DNA from: Flavobacterium tegetincola DSM 22377
GTDB lineage: Bacteria > Bacteroidota > Bacteroidia > Flavobacteriales > Flavobacteriaceae
Length of the DNA: 64,000 nt
Direction: 5' to 3'
NCBI RefSeq assembly: GCF_000425485.1
Contig: NZ_AUDN01000021.1
Coordinates: forward strand, 1-64,000
The notes under the pieces are model-generated. The model worked only from the letters and a program-made list of their open reading frames with translations. It had not been told where the DNA came from and did no database searches. Position numbers and translations under genes: made by a program. Of this stretch, positions 34,340 to 42,847 are shown piece after piece; position 1 is the stretch's first letter; every line of letters starts with the position of its first letter.

Positions 34340-35995
34340 TTATGTGAGTTCCTTAAAAAACTGAAGCAAAATTCCATCATTCAATAAAGTTGGCGTAAAA
34401 ACTTCCAAAATAGCAGGTTTGTCATTTGCTGAAAAGAATATATCTAAATTCTCCAACAAATTCGTTTCGTTTGAAGCTGTGTAATAATCAAATTGAAACA
34501 TTTTAGCTAAATGTTCAGCTGTGAAACAATGTGACGTTTCAAAATAACGGTTAAAAACAGGTGTTTCTTCATGTCCTGGCAAAATCCTAAAGATGCCTCC
34601 TCCTCCATTATTGACAAGGATAATTTTGAAGTTTTTAGGAATATATTGATTCCACAAAGCATTACTGTCGTACAGGAAACTGATGTCGCCGGTAATTAAA
34701 ACCGTTTGTTGACTTGTTGCAAATGCAGCTCCAATTGCCGTGGAACTCGAGCCGTCAATTCCGCTGGTTCCTCGGTTACAGAAAACACTAATACTTGGAT
34801 GAATATCAATTAATTGAGCATATCGAATGGGTGAACTGTTACTGATTTGCAGCATCGAATTTTGCGGTAAATGCGGCATAATCAACTCAAAAGCTTTAAA
34901 ATCCGAGAATGGAATTTTTGATAAATAAATATCTTGCTTCATCTGACGCAATTTCTTCACTGCATCTATTTCTGATTTATAATTGCTTTCTACATTTTGC
35001 GAAAGCGGAATAAATTCCTCAAAAAATAAATTAGGTTCTGTTTTAAAATGCTTAGTCAAAGCGCCAAAAGTATCATAAGCTCGAAACGGGTCAATGTGCC
35101 AATGTTCATTTGGTTTGTACTTTCGTAAAAATGCTTTAATCCGTTTTGAAACCACCATACCTCCGAAAGTGAGTAGAATTTCAGGTTTAAAATGCTCGAA
35201 ATCTTCAACGGTGAATGGTGTAATTATCGTATCGATATTGTTGATAAATGTTGCATCGTGTAAATTCGAAGTAGTTTCTGTCAAAACAACAATTGAAGGA
35301 TCATTTGCCATCCAATCAATTATATTTTGCTGGATTGCGTTTGGAAAAATCACACCCACTAAAACTAATTTTTTAGTGGAAGCGTTCCATTTTTTTCCAA
35401 ATTCAGTCAAATTTTCTGACTCTAAAACGGTTTGCATTTCAGGAATGATTTCACTTTTTACCACTAATTCTTCCGTAGTTTCATATAAAGGCTCTTCAAA
35501 AGGTACGTTGATATGAACTGGTCCTTTTTCTAAAATGGCTTTTGAAATCGCTTCGTTGATGAGTTGGTCATTTTCAGTAGAAACATTTTCCTGCAAATTT
35601 GCATTGAACAAACTATGATTGGCAAAAACATTTTCTTGACGAATGGTTTGGCCGTCGCCAATATCAATTTTATCATGAGGACGGTCTGCAGAAACAACAA
35701 TTAATGGAATTTGACTGTAAAAAGCTTCGGCGAAAGCGGGATAATAATTCAACAATGCCGAACCAGAAGTACACAAAAGAACGACTGGTTTTTGAGTTTG
35801 TTGCGCAATTCCCAAAGCGAAAAATGCAGCCGAACGTTCATCAGCAATACTGAAACATTCGAAGGTATTGTTACTTGCAAAACCAATAGTTAAAGGTGCG
35901 TTTCGAGAACCGGGTGAAATGACAATTTGATGGATTCCTCGAGCAGTAAAAATTTCGATTATACTTTGTGCCAAAGGAATTTTCGGGTAAATCAT
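34340..35995 (-). CDS. menD: SEPHCHC synthase MenD
   Basis: A 551-residue thiamine diphosphate enzyme that joins isochorismate and 2-oxoglutarate. The start is taken at MIYPKIPLAQSIIEIFTARG; the open frame extends 39 codons further but that stretch has no MenD-like content. Signatures are VISPGSRNAPLTIGFAS, the ThDP-activating Glu in SIADERSAAFFALGIA, LCTSGSALLNYYPAFAEAFY, ADRPHDKIDIGDGQTIRQ, and the ThDP/Mg site TGDISFLYDSNALWN with VNNGGGGIFRILPG. It is cytoplasmic. menF and menH are not beside it. Confidence 0.96.
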   Translation of the reverse strand: MIYPKIPLAQSIIEIFTARGIHQIVISPGSRNAPLTIGFASNNTFECFSIADERSAAFFALGIAQQTQKPVVLLCTSGSALLNYYPAFAEAFYSQIPLIVVSADRPHDKIDIGDGQTIRQENVFANHSLFNANLQENVSTENDQLINEAISKAILEKGPVHINVPFEEPLYETTEELVVKSEIIPEMQTVLESENLTEFGKKWNASTKKLVLVGVIFPNAIQQNIIDWMANDPSIVVLTETTSNLHDATFINNIDTIITPFTVEDFEHFKPEILLTFGGMVVSKRIKAFLRKYKPNEHWHIDPFRAYDTFGALTKHFKTEPNLFFEEFIPLSQNVESNYKSEIDAVKKLRQMKQDIYLSKIPFSDFKAFELIMPHLPQNSMLQISNSSPIRYAQLIDIHPSISVFCNRGTSGIDGSSSTAIGAAFATSQQTVLITGDISFLYDSNALWNQYIPKNFKIILVNNGGGGIFRILPGHEETPVFNRYFETSHCFTAEHLAKMFQFDYYTASNETNLLENLDIFFSANDKPAILEVFTPTLLNDGILLQFFKELT

Positions 35996-36177
35996 AGAAC
36001 TGAATTTGAAACACAAATTTACTAAATATACCTTTGACGACCTATATGGTTTAGGATTAAATTTAACAGTGTTGAACGATGGATTTGATCTGCTAAATAG
36101 TAATTTTGACATTATTGAATTATTTTCTAAAATTAAAACGGACGGAAATGATTTAACACAAAAATCAAAACTTTTTC

Positions 36178-36672
36178 ATGGATTACATCATTCGAACAGC
36201 AACCTCATCCGACTTAACTTCAATTTTAGAAATTGTAAATCATGCCATTGCAAATACCACTGCGATTTATGATTATGACCCTAGAACTCTCGAACAGCAA
36301 GCGTTGATTTTTGAAACAAAAAGAGCAAATGGCTTTCCTACATTTGTCGTTGAATCAAATAATGAAATTCTAGGATTTGGCACTTATGATACGTTCCGAA
36401 CCAAAATTGGCTATCGATTTACCGTAGAACATTCCGTATATGTGAAGGAAGGTTTTGCTGGAAAAGGAATTGGAGCGCTTTTATTGCAACAATTAATTGA
36501 TACCGCAAAAGCAGAAAATTACCACGTTATGATTGGCGTGATTGATGCTTCAAACGAAAACAGTATTCGATTTCACGAGCGTTTTGGATTTCAATCCATG
36601 GGAATTCTGAAGGAAGTTGGTTTTAAGTTTGACCGTTGGTTGGATGCAAATTTAATGACACTTAAGCTTTAA
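36178..36672 (+). CDS. GNAT acetyltransferase, phosphinothricin/methionine-sulfoximine type
   Basis: A 164-residue N-acetyltransferase. The N terminus YIIRTATSSDLTSILEIVNH, the TAIYDYDPRTLEQQ segment and the acetyl-CoA loop VKEGFAGKGIGALLLQQLI, then HVMIGVIDASNENSIRFHER and a C-terminal FDRWLD, follow the Pat/Bar/YncA subgroup. These enzymes acetylate glutamate-analogue toxins or methionine sulfoximine. The real substrate cannot be deduced. It is divergent from menD and monocistronic. Confidence 0.88.
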   Translation: MDYIIRTATSSDLTSILEIVNHAIANTTAIYDYDPRTLEQQALIFETKRANGFPTFVVESNNEILGFGTYDTFRTKIGYRFTVEHSVYVKEGFAGKGIGALLLQQLIDTAKAENYHVMIGVIDASNENSIRFHERFGFQSMGILKEVGFKFDRWLDANLMTLKL

Positions 36673-36729
36673 TAATAGGTTGTTGGTTGTATGTTCTACG
36701 TTGTAAGTTTGAGCAATATTTGGTGCATA

Positions 36730-36774
36730 AAAAAACAGAAAACGTCGATTTACCATCTCCATTTTCTGTTTTAT
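36730..36774. terminator. Bidirectional terminator between the GNAT and peroxidase genes
   Basis: AAAACAGAAAA (36732-36742) pairs with TTTTCTGTTTT (36762-36772), loop 19 nt, A-run and T-run flanks. Confidence 0.7.
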
Positions 36775-36811
36775 TCTGTCTTAGTACTTACTACTAAAAT
36801 CTTAATACTTT

Positions 36812-37402
36812 TTAAGCTTTAATCCACTCTACAATTTCAGGATCCGTTGGCAATGTTTGTGGTTTAACCACTTTTGCTAAATGACCGTTTTCGTCAATTA
36901 AATATTTCTGGAAATTCCACTGTACTTCTGAATCTTCTAAACCGTTTTTACTTTTCTCGGTTAAAAACTGGTAAATTGGCGCCATGTCACTTCCTTTTAC
37001 AGAAATTTTATCCATCATTGGGAACGTTACTCCGTAATTCTGTTTGCAAAATTCTGCAATTTCCCCACTTGTACCTGGTTCTTGTGAAGCGAAATTGTTG
37101 GCTGGAAATCCGACAATTACTAAATTTTTATCTTTGTATTGGTCGTAAATGGTTTGTAAATTTTCATATTGAGGCGTTAAACCACATTTTGAAGCGGTAT
37201 TGACAATCAAAATTTTCTTGCCTTTCAAGGTTGCAAAATCAAATTCTTTACCCGACAAATCGGTTACTTTGAATTGGTAAATGTCTTGTTTTTCCATTGT
37301 TTTTTCAGTTTTAATTGCCGTTTGTTTCTTGTTTTGAGCATTGTTTTCCATACAACTAACTAATGAAAGTGCGGTAAATGCAAGAAGAAATACATTTTTC
37401 AT
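36812..37402 (-). CDS. Glutathione peroxidase-like lipoprotein
   Basis: A 196-residue thiol peroxidase. The N terminus MKNVFLLAFTALSLVSC has a lipobox (LVSC, Cys17), so it is exported and lipid-anchored. Most bacterial members of the family are cytoplasmic. The catalytic motifs are intact: peroxidatic Cys (not selenocysteine) in VNTASKCGLTPQYENLQ, Gln in GFPANNFASQEPGT, Trp/Asn in VQWNFQKYLID. It probably reduces lipid or organic hydroperoxides in the periplasm, most likely with a thioredoxin-type reductant. It is divergent from the ECF sigma gene across 196 bp. Confidence 0.92.
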   Translation of the reverse strand: MKNVFLLAFTALSLVSCMENNAQNKKQTAIKTEKTMEKQDIYQFKVTDLSGKEFDFATLKGKKILIVNTASKCGLTPQYENLQTIYDQYKDKNLVIVGFPANNFASQEPGTSGEIAEFCKQNYGVTFPMMDKISVKGSDMAPIYQFLTEKSKNGLEDSEVQWNFQKYLIDENGHLAKVVKPQTLPTDPEIVEWIKA

Positions 37403-37598
37403 TGAATTTTATTTTTGATAAAAGTAAACAAACTAAACACTGTTTTTGTGAAATAAACCTTAAATTTCATCTTCCTCAATAGTTAAAGCACTATGACTAA
37501 GTTATAAATTATGAGTTCAATTCATTTTTTTTTGTTGTATTTCTCTAACTTTAAATTATCTTTAAAAAAAGTTTTATGAAACAAACAAACTCAAAATC

Positions 37599-38129
37599 AT
37601 GACACAAGAAGAACTCTTGCCTCTCATCTTAAAAAAAGACGACAAGGCTTTCACTCTAATGTATGATATGTATTCTAAAAATCTTTACGGCGTGATTTAT
37701 AATTTGATCAATGATCGTGAAGAAGCAGAAGATGTATTGCAAGAAGTATTTGTGAAAATCTGGAAAAACATTGAATCCTATAACGAAAGTAAAGGACGTT
37801 TTTTTACATGGATTATCAATATTGCTCGTAATACTACCATTGACAAATTACGTTCTAAAGGATTTAACAACAGCAGAAAAAACTTATCTTCCGATAATTT
37901 CGTACATCTACTTGATGACAGTAACAAATTGTCTCACATGATTGACAGCATTGGAATTCAAGAATTTGTAAAGAAGTTAAAGCCAAAGTGCATCCAAATT
38001 ATTAACCTATTATTTTTTAAAGGTTATACCCAACAGGAGGCTTCGGACGAACTTGAAATTCCTTTGGGAACGGTCAAAACGCAAAATAGAAATTGCATTA
38101 ATGATTTAAGAAACTTTTTACAAGTATGA
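37599..38129 (+). CDS. ECF RNA polymerase sigma factor
   Basis: A 176-residue sigma-70 family factor with only regions 2 and 4. Region 2 is LYGVIYNLINDREEAEDVLQ with VFVKIWKNIESYNESKGRFF and WIINIARNTTIDKLRS. Region 4 is IINLLFFKGYTQQEASDELE with IPLGTVKTQNRNCINDLRNF. The following anti-sigma gene overlaps by 4 bp (ATGA), so the pair is stoichiometrically coupled. The regulon is unknown. The divergent glutathione peroxidase lipoprotein is a plausible target, by position only. Confidence 0.95.
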   Translation: MTQEELLPLILKKDDKAFTLMYDMYSKNLYGVIYNLINDREEAEDVLQEVFVKIWKNIESYNESKGRFFTWIINIARNTTIDKLRSKGFNNSRKNLSSDNFVHLLDDSNKLSHMIDSIGIQEFVKKLKPKCIQIINLLFFKGYTQQEASDELEIPLGTVKTQNRNCINDLRNFLQV

Positions 38130-38917
38130 TGGAAGCAAGAGCATATATCGAATCGGGTATTTTAGAACTTTATGTTTTCGGGACGCTAAGCGAATCCGAG
38201 ACACAAGAAGTGGCCCAAATGGCAGAAAAATATCCTGAAATTCAGGACGAAATTATTTCAATTGAGAAGGCAGTGATTAGTCTTTCTTACAGTATGGCTC
38301 CGTATCTTTCGGCAGCTAATTATGATCGTATCAAAGAACAATTGATTGAAAAACATACCACAAAAGTGGTAGCGATGCAACCTAAAAGTAATGCATTCTC
38401 CTACATTGGTTGGGCAGCTGCGGTACTTTTAATGGCAGGAATTGGTTGGCAATATACGCAACTCGATGCTGCTCAAAACCAAGTAGCGTTTGTTCGTACT
38501 GAAAATGACACGTTGAACAAGGAATTGAATGCGGTGAAACTGACGGAGACGCAAACCAAAAGTTTATTGGCGGTAGTGAGAGATCAGGACAATACGGTAG
38601 TAGCACTTGGAGGACAGGCAGTTTCGCCAGAATCTGCTGCAAAAGTATATTGGAATCAAAATACACAGACCGTTTATGTAGACGCTGCTGGATTACCAGA
38701 ACCGCCGGAAGGATTTGTATACCAAGTGTGGTCGTTAAAACTAGATCCATTGACGCCAACAAGTATTGGATTATTGGATGACTTTAAAGGAAATGATTCA
38801 CGCCTATTTGCCGTTAGCAATACTTCAGGAGCAGAAGCTTTTGGAATTACGCTGGAACCTGCTGGAGGAAGTGTTTCGCCTAACTTGGAACAACTTTATA
38901 CTTTAGGTAAAGTTTAG
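38126..38917 (+). CDS. Anti-sigma factor (RskA type)
   Basis: A 263-residue single-pass membrane protein. The N-terminal cytoplasmic part (ESGILELYVFGTLSESETQE) binds the sigma factor. A helix at about 91-108 (FSYIGWAAAVLLMAGIGW) is followed by a periplasmic heptad-like stretch (about 110-150) and a C-terminal RskA domain (VYWNQNTQTVYVDAAGLPEP, FVYQVWSLKLDPLTPTSIG, AEAFGITLEPAGGS). No CHCC zinc motif is present, as usual for the RskA group. Release is expected through regulated proteolysis of the periplasmic part. Confidence 0.92.
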   Translation: MMEARAYIESGILELYVFGTLSESETQEVAQMAEKYPEIQDEIISIEKAVISLSYSMAPYLSAANYDRIKEQLIEKHTTKVVAMQPKSNAFSYIGWAAAVLLMAGIGWQYTQLDAAQNQVAFVRTENDTLNKELNAVKLTETQTKSLLAVVRDQDNTVVALGGQAVSPESAAKVYWNQNTQTVYVDAAGLPEPPEGFVYQVWSLKLDPLTPTSIGLLDDFKGNDSRLFAVSNTSGAEAFGITLEPAGGSVSPNLEQLYTLGKV

Positions 38918-38950
38918 ATTTAAAAGCAAGACGTTTTAAAAATAGCGATT

Positions 38951-38998
38951 AAAACCATTAAGATCTTAAGTAAATTAAGTCTTAATGGTTTTTTTTAT
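38951..38998 (+). terminator. Terminator of the sigma/anti-sigma operon
   Basis: AAAACCATTAAGA (38951-38963) and TCTTAATGGTTTT (38980-38992) followed by a T-run. Confidence 0.88.
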
Positions 38999-39033
38999 GT
39001 CATTAATCTTTGTGCGTAAGCTGCTTTTTTTTT

Positions 39034-39158
39034 GCGTGAGGGGTTGAAGAGGAGCTCTTTATTGCTTTGCAGAAAGTAATCTCTTTTTCTGAGATTGCTT
39101 TCTGCAAAGCAATAAAAGCGGGAACGGAAGACCCGACCCTTTTGGGGCACGCCCAAAG
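39034..39158 (-). repeat. GC-rich dispersed repeat, copy 1 (inverted)
   Basis: Its reverse complement starts CTTTGGGCGTGCCCC, continues with a GGGTCGGGTCTTCCGTTCCC block and GAGCTCC, and ends in CCCTCACGC. It shares these blocks with 42585-42688 and 50533-50624. The centre is a hairpin of 23-bp arms (39061-39083 with 39091-39113, one mismatch). Confidence 0.85.
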
Positions 39159-39193
39159 TATCCTACTAAAAATAGTTTTAAAATTTGAACATA

Positions 39194-39226
39194 AAAAAAG
39201 GGACTCACTTTAAATGAATCCCTTTA
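39194..39226 (-). terminator. Terminator of the CcsBA gene
   Basis: AAAGGGACTCA (39197-39207) pairs with TGAATCCCTTT (39215-39225) with one internal mismatch; a T-run follows on the minus strand. Confidence 0.8.
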
Positions 39227-39243
39227 ATCTGTATAGTAGCACC

Positions 39244-42200
39244 TTATTTTTTCATGTAATGTTTTTTGTACTTTGGATAACTTATTGCTCCTAAAAAAGC
39301 AATAGCCAAAATAGTTTGCCAAATCCAACTCAACGACTTGGCTTCTCCCGTAGCATACGAGTGCAAACCTACCAAGTGGAAATTTACACCATAATAAGTA
39401 AATAAGATGGACACAAATGCCAACATACTCATTACACTAAACACCCATTTTCCTCGTAAACCTGGAACGTATCGCATGTGAATTACAAAAGCATAAACCA
39501 TGATACTAATTAAAGCCCACGTTTCTTTTGGATCCCATCCCCAGTATCTTCCCCAACTTTCGTTGGCCCATTGTCCACCCAAGAAGTTTCCGATGGTTAG
39601 TAAAATCAGACCAATGGTTAATGCCATTTCATTAATGTAGGTGATTTCGCGGATGTTCAATTCCATTCTTTCTTTGTTTTTTTCTGTGGTAAACAAAATC
39701 AAAATCAATGAAACGGTTCCTAAAATCATACCTAAAGCAAATGGTCCGTAACTCGCTACAATTACCGCTACGTGAATCATCAACCAGTAGGAATCCAAAA
39801 CAGGCTGTAACGTTGCGATTTCTGGATCCACCCAATTGGCATAAGCTGCCATTAAAATCATGGAGGTCACAAAAGCGGATGACGCTACAGTTAATTTAGA
39901 TTTCATGTCAAAAGCTAATCCAAAAAACATGGTTGCCCAAGCTACATAAATAATAGATTCGTAAGCATTACTCCACGGTGCATGTCCAGAAATAAACCAT
40001 CTTAGAATCAATCCAGCGGTATGTGCCAAGAATAATAAACCGATAAAAATATGCATTCCGTTTACTAAGAACGTGAGCGCTTTATTTTTTTCATTGAAAA
40101 TCTTCGCGATTACCAATAAAATCATCAAGATGCCGCCAAACATGTAGAGGTAAAATAAGTTCTTAAAAATATTTACTTTATTGTAAAAAATTTCTGAATT
40201 GATTTTATCTTCACTTGGAATGACTTTTTCACCGTAACGGCGTTGGTACTTTTGAATACCATCTAGATAAAAATTTGCTTCTTTATAGTCCCCTGTTTCC
40301 GTACCATTTGCCAATGATGCCAAATAGATTGGAATAATTTGTTTGGTAAACGTAGAATCCATTCCCTTGATGTTCGATTCGCTTAATTCCGGAAAGGAAA
40401 CCCACTTATTATTTGCATCTCCTGGGATTGGAAAAATCTTTAAGATACTTCCAAATAAGGCCGAACTTAATAAATTGACTTTTTTGTCGGTTTCTACAAA
40501 GTCCTTTTCAAACTTGTTGGGATTGGCTGTTTTATAAGCCGCGTCCAGATATTTAGACAACTTGTAGTTTCCCTTATCATCAAAGAAATTAATAAAAGCC
40601 GCCAATTCTTGATCAGCAGGAATACCAATGATCTTCCGAATACTGTCATTTCCTTTGCTCATGTAAATCATCTGTACTTGATACCAAGCACTTGGCAATT
40701 GGGTCATGGATAGAAAAACTTGATCAGCATTTAATCCTTTGTACTCATCTTCATGACTTACTTTTCGCAACAATTCAGACGAAAAAGTATTTACCGGTTT
40801 CATCCTTCCACCGATATCTTGGATTACTAATTTTCCAAAACGCTCGGCATGTTCATCCGAAACCTTGTATTTTTGAATCAACGAATCAATTACTTTTAAA
40901 CCGGCAGGTTCTTGCGAATGATTTTGCGCAAAGCCACTCAAACTTAAAAATAAGGCGATAACTGTCAGTTTTGCTTTTTTCATTTTCACTTTTTCTAACT
41001 TTCTTTTGATGTCTGCAAATCGAGAATATTTAGTAAACATGATCGCCATCATAGCAAAATAAAGCAATGAATACCCAATATACGTGATCCAAGTTCCCCA
41101 GAAATCGTGACTTACAGAAAGAATGGTTCCTTTTTCGTCTTCGTCAAACTGCGCTTGAAAAAAACGATAACCGCGGTAATCCAGTACATGATTCATGTAA
41201 ATATGATAATCAAACTTTTCCGAGCCATCAATTACTTCCACTTTACTTTCAAAAGAAGAATAACTTTTCTCCGTTCCTGGATATTTTTTTGCAATAAAAT
41301 CATTCAGTTTCACATCAAATGGCGTGTTGTAAATTTTACTTCCAAAGAATAAAGTAAATTCCAGTTCGCCTACTTTTACAACTTGCGGCACACCCATTTT
41401 TCCTTTAGAACCTAAAAGTGTCACCGATTTTTCTTCATTACCTGATTTTACTTTTAGGACCAATGCATCATCGGTACCTATATCTTTATAATCGTTATTG
41501 GAAACATATTCTACCTTACCATTCATTGGCATATCTGGAAAAACAAATTGTGCTCCACCAAGGTTATACAGCGATCGCATCATTAGCGGCTGCACTTTAT
41601 TCATTTCCACTTTACCTTTAAGTTGATCGGCCATTCGCATAAAATCACCTTCAAAAGGGGCTTGAATGGTATGCACTTCACCTTCCGTATTGATATTAAT
41701 GGCGCCTTGCGTAAATTTATTGAAAGCAAATAATACATTGTGGTAACTCACTACTTCGCCCGATTTCAAGAAATGATCGTGTCGTTCTCCTCCACCCGAT
41801 TCCACCATTTTTAAATACTGAATACCGTTTTTATCGGCTACAATTTTCTCGGTAGCACCCATAACAAAGTCTTGGTACTCTATTTCGTAATCAATCTTAT
41901 CAAATTTACTATCTATGGAAAAATCATTATTAGTAGCCGCTGAAAGCAACAGTGGATTTTCATGGGTTTTGCGTTTCATTTCCCCCAAATATTCCCCATC
42001 TACCAGAATAGTCAAGAACGTTTTATCAGAGAAAAACTCATTGGACGATTCGCCTTCACGAATGGGCATCATTCCTTCATGACTGATGTAGCGCGTTACA
42101 AAAGCACCTACCAAGATAAGAATAAAGGACAAGTGCAAAATTAAAGTTGCCCATTTCTCTTTTTTCCAAAGTTGGTATTTTTTAATGTTTCCAATGAAAT

Positions 42201-42393
42201 TAATCACAAAGAAGAACATAATTGCTTCAAACCACCAGGCATTATAGACCATGATTCGGGCCGTGTCTGTATTGTATTTACTTTCTATAAAAGTTCCGGC
42301 TGCCATAGCAACAGAAAAACTGATAAACAAAAGCGCCATTAAACGTGTTGAGAATAAAATCGAACCGATAACCGAAATGATTTTTTTATCCAT
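39244..42393 (-). CDS. ccsBA: Fused cytochrome c biogenesis protein CcsBA (ResB-CcsA)
   Basis: A 1049-residue inner-membrane protein joining ResB/CcsB (about 1-480: helices at 15-35, 50-66, 80-100, then a large periplasmic domain and a helix near 435-455) to CcsA (about 740-1049). A hydrophobic segment followed by FAQNHS at about 475-495 sits at the junction, with a second periplasmic domain (about 495-735). The haem-handling WWD motif is WGRYWGWDPKETWALISI, and conserved His residues lie in HTAGLILRW and MIHVAVIVAS. It exports and ligates haem to apocytochromes c in system II. Similar fusions occur in other Bacteroidota and epsilonproteobacteria. Inverted copies of a dispersed repeat lie on both sides. 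Confidence 0.93.
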   Translation of the reverse strand: MDKKIISVIGSILFSTRLMALLFISFSVAMAAGTFIESKYNTDTARIMVYNAWWFEAIMFFFVINFIGNIKKYQLWKKEKWATLILHLSFILILVGAFVTRYISHEGMMPIREGESSNEFFSDKTFLTILVDGEYLGEMKRKTHENPLLLSAATNNDFSIDSKFDKIDYEIEYQDFVMGATEKIVADKNGIQYLKMVESGGGERHDHFLKSGEVVSYHNVLFAFNKFTQGAININTEGEVHTIQAPFEGDFMRMADQLKGKVEMNKVQPLMMRSLYNLGGAQFVFPDMPMNGKVEYVSNNDYKDIGTDDALVLKVKSGNEEKSVTLLGSKGKMGVPQVVKVGELEFTLFFGSKIYNTPFDVKLNDFIAKKYPGTEKSYSSFESKVEVIDGSEKFDYHIYMNHVLDYRGYRFFQAQFDEDEKGTILSVSHDFWGTWITYIGYSLLYFAMMAIMFTKYSRFADIKRKLEKVKMKKAKLTVIALFLSLSGFAQNHSQEPAGLKVIDSLIQKYKVSDEHAERFGKLVIQDIGGRMKPVNTFSSELLRKVSHEDEYKGLNADQVFLSMTQLPSAWYQVQMIYMSKGNDSIRKIIGIPADQELAAFINFFDDKGNYKLSKYLDAAYKTANPNKFEKDFVETDKKVNLLSSALFGSILKIFPIPGDANNKWVSFPELSESNIKGMDSTFTKQIIPIYLASLANGTETGDYKEANFYLDGIQKYQRRYGEKVIPSEDKINSEIFYNKVNIFKNLFYLYMFGGILMILLVIAKIFNEKNKALTFLVNGMHIFIGLLFLAHTAGLILRWFISGHAPWSNAYESIIYVAWATMFFGLAFDMKSKLTVASSAFVTSMILMAAYANWVDPEIATLQPVLDSYWLMIHVAVIVASYGPFALGMILGTVSLILILFTTEKNKERMELNIREITYINEMALTIGLILLTIGNFLGGQWANESWGRYWGWDPKETWALISIMVYAFVIHMRYVPGLRGKWVFSVMSMLAFVSILFTYYGVNFHLVGLHSYATGEAKSLSWIWQTILAIAFLGAISYPKYKKHYMKK

Positions 42394-42584
42394 GGTAGTG
42401 GAATTAGTTTTTTATAAGATGGCGCAAAAGTACGTAAAAATGTTAGTATTGCCATTGCAACAAGTCCTTGGTAAATCTTAAAAATTGTATAAAACTTTAT
42501 ACTTTAATACTAAACTTCGTAATGTTGCAGGTCAGCAAATGAATATTTTACACTGCGACATACGATTTACTGACAAATTACTAA

Positions 42585-42688
42585 TTTGGGCGTGCCCCTC
42601 CAAAAAAGGTCGGGTCGGGCTTCCGCTCCCGCTTTAATTGCTTTCTGCAAAGCAATTAAGAGCTCCACTAAAATCCCTCACGCAAAAG
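42585..42688 (+). repeat. GC-rich dispersed repeat, copy 2
   Basis: TTTGGGCGTGCCCC, then GGTCGGGTCGGGCTTCCGCT, a central palindrome ATTGCTTTCTGCAAAGCAAT (42638-42657 region), GAGCTCC and ATCCCTCACGC. It is opposite in orientation to copy 1, so the two form a ~3.5-kb inverted pair around ccsBA. Confidence 0.85.
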
Positions 42689-42835
42689 ACTTTCTCTCAT
42701 GTCCAATCATTTATTTCAATCGAAAATCATATCTAATACCATTCTCAAAAAAAACAGAACACTAGTTCAGTCCTGCTTTTTTACATGCTTTAAGAAAACC
42801 CTTACTTTTAAAACCTACCATTCACTTTATTTGAA

Positions 42836-42843
42836 TAAATTTG
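42836..42843 (+). promoter_or_regulatory. TAAATTTG promoter element directly before the DUF2520 start
   Basis: Exact TAnnTTTG match ending only 4 bp before ATG 42848. With the normal distance from -7 to +1 the transcript would start at or near the A of the start codon, i.e. leaderless. Confidence 0.55.
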
Positions 42844-42847
42844 CAAC

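Noticed and set aside
36006-36272. 88-codon plus-strand frame overlapping the start of the acetyltransferase
   Set aside because: It runs out of frame into the GNAT gene and shows no recognisable protein features; the GNAT start at 36178 is well supported.
39061-39113. The long hairpin in repeat copy 1 as a simple transcription terminator
   Set aside because: It lacks a T-run directly after the stem, lies within the repeat family core, and separate terminators already exist at 38951-38998 and 39194-39226.
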